Source: Nitrospira sp.
GTDB lineage: Bacteria > Nitrospirota > Nitrospiria > Nitrospirales > Nitrospiraceae
DNA: 6,087 bases
Direction: 5' to 3'
Assembly: GCA_029858925.1 (NCBI GenBank)
Contig: JAOUEB010000093.1
Coordinates: 1 to 6,087, forward strand
Below, in pieces: positions 4,888 to 6,087 of this stretch. The notes beneath the pieces were generated by a model that saw only the letters and a list, made by a program, of their open reading frames with translations, was not told the origin of the DNA and did not search any database. Every line of letters starts with the position of its first letter. Position 1 is the stretch's first letter. A program made the position numbers and the translations under genes.

Positions 4888-6087
4888 CAACTCCAACGAC
4901 TCCAACTCTCTCTGACACGGCGCAGCTCAAGATTATTTCGCTCGTTGCGAAGGAGCTTAGCGTCGGAACCCATCAGGTTGCGGCAGCGGTGGCGCTGCTC
5001 GACGAAGGCTCGACCGTTCCATTCATTGCGCGCTATCGCAAGGAGGCGACCGGCAATTTGGACGATACGCATCTGCGCACGCTGGAAGAGCGTCTGCTCT
5101 ATCTGCGTGAGCTGGAAGCGCGGCGTATTGCGATACTGGCCTCGATCGAAGAACAGGGGAAACTGACGGATGCCTTGCGCGCCAGCATCGAAGCGGCGGC
5201 GACGAAGCAAACCGTGGAAGATTTGTATTTGCCATACAAGCCCAAGCGCCGCACGCGCGCGCAGATCGCGCGCGAGGCAGGGCTGGAACCCTTGGCCGAT
5301 GGCCTCTTAGCCGATCCGACGCTGAATCCTGAACAAGAGGCGCTCAAATATATTCGTGTGGCGCCTGCTGCTGATGGCGTGGAAGCGATCAATGTCCCTG
5401 ATGCCAAAACAGCGTTGGAAGGGGCGCGCGACATTCTCATGGAGCGGTTTGCCGAAACAGCAGACTTGCTGGCAGCTTTGCGGACGCGTCTGTGGGAAGA
5501 GGGGATCTTGACCTCGACGGTGATGAAAGACAAGGAGCAGGCAGAAGAAGAGAAGTTCCGCGATTACTATGCCTATGCGGAGACGATTAAGACCATTCCG
5601 TCGCATCGGGCGCTCGCCATTTTTCGAGGCCGTACGCTCGGCGTTTTGAAGTTGGATCTGGGCCTGGGAGAGACGCTCGACGCGGTCGTTCCGCATCCCT
5701 GTGCGTCGATGATCGCGGCTCATGCAGGCATTCAGGACCGAGGCCGGCCAGCCGACAAGTGGCTGGCCGCGGTGTGTGACTGGACGTGGCGCGTGAAGAT
5801 CCATTCGCAGCTCACTATCGAACTGCTGGTGCAACTGCGTGAAGCGGCCGAAGCCGAGGCGATCAAGATTTTTGCCCGCAACCTCCATGAGCTGTTATTG
5901 GCTGCGCCGGCCGGACCTAAGGCCGTCCTTGGCCTGGATCCCGGTATTCGCACCGGCTGTAAAGTGGCGGTGGTTGATGCGACGGGAAAATTGTTGGACA
6001 CGGCGACGATCTATCCGCACCAGCCCCGCAACGACTGGCAGGGTTCGTTGGAGACGCTCGTGCGTCTTGTCGTTCAACATGGCGTGG
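4884..6087 (+). CDS. tex: Tex, S1-domain RNA-binding transcription accessory protein (5' part)
   Basis: Tex proteins bind nucleic acid and are linked to transcription and RNA quality control; related to eukaryotic Spt6. The first 401 codons are here, and the frame is still open at the window end; full-length Tex is usually 720-790 residues. The N-terminal Tex domain (about 10-200) shows TVPFIARYRKEATGNLD (44-60) and DLYLPYKPKRRTRAQIAREAG (113-133, conserved). The middle region has SHRALAIFRGR (240-250). The YqgF/RNase H-like domain begins at about 347 with GLDPGIRTGCKVAVVD (350-365). The helix-hairpin-helix and C-terminal S1 domains would lie beyond the edge. The ATG at 4884 is the only good start, because an in-frame TAA at 4857 closes the frame upstream, but it has no ribosome-binding site at normal distance. 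It may be cotranscribed with fumC through repeat copy B or have its own promoter, which I could not find. Confidence 0.94.
   Translation, partial: MTTPTTPTLSDTAQLKIISLVAKELSVGTHQVAAAVALLDEGSTVPFIARYRKEATGNLDDTHLRTLEERLLYLRELEARRIAILASIEEQGKLTDALRASIEAAATKQTVEDLYLPYKPKRRTRAQIAREAGLEPLADGLLADPTLNPEQEALKYIRVAPAADGVEAINVPDAKTALEGARDILMERFAETADLLAALRTRLWEEGILTSTVMKDKEQAEEEKFRDYYAYAETIKTIPSHRALAIFRGRTLGVLKLDLGLGETLDAVVPHPCASMIAAHAGIQDRGRPADKWLAAVCDWTWRVKIHSQLTIELLVQLREAAEAEAIKIFARNLHELLLAAPAGPKAVLGLDPGIRTGCKVAVVDATGKLLDTATIYPHQPRNDWQGSLETLVRLVVQHGV

Noticed and set aside
5254..5274. 8-base GC-only hairpin CGCGCGCG-CAGAT-CGCGCGCG
   Set aside because: It lies within the codons for the conserved Tex segment RTRAQIARE, so coding constraint and GC-rich codon choice explain it.
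5307..5888. 193-codon minus-strand frame inside tex
   Set aside because: Antisense to conserved Tex coding sequence; arginine- and glutamine-rich low-information translation.

Overview
The window looks like chromosomal DNA from a GC-rich bacterium. The housekeeping proteins and the style of the intergenic repeats suggest Nitrospirota, probably Nitrospira-like. This placement is an inference from remembered protein and repeat style, not from a database comparison. There is no rRNA, tRNA, CRISPR array, transposase, integrase or phage gene, and I see no clear undescribed multi-gene system. The unusual content lies mainly in the intergenic DNA.

Layout from left to right. The minus strand opens with the first 20 codons of an ArsC/Spx-family thioredoxin-fold protein (60 down to 1). 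It diverges from a small plus-strand protein with a C-terminal zinc-ribbon-like cysteine pattern (147-515). That gene runs tail to tail into a minus-strand secreted hypothetical protein (943 down to 512), and the two stop codons share the four bases CTAG. Next comes a citrate synthase with a complete catalytic set (1083-2216). A 294-base gene-free stretch follows, with an imperfect hairpin of GTTTCG-like words, three closely spaced TATCC words and a promoter candidate. It leads to an Hsp20 small heat-shock protein (2514-2960) that ends in a strong intrinsic terminator (2988-3013). After another gene-free stretch comes a class II fumarase (3305-4741), then the first 401 codons of Tex, an RNA-binding transcription accessory protein (4884 to the window end).

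The most notable observation is a pair of roughly 100-base repeats in the same orientation, one on each side of the fumarase gene (about 3100-3198 and 4755-4851). Their ends are nearly identical, their centres are unrelated, and both can fold into hairpins.

Functionally, citrate synthase and fumarase are both TCA-cycle enzymes, but Hsp20 with its own terminator separates them, so they are unlikely to form one operon. Most genes here look like single transcription units with their own leader. Hsp20 and Tex are general stress and expression-maintenance proteins with no specific link to their neighbours.
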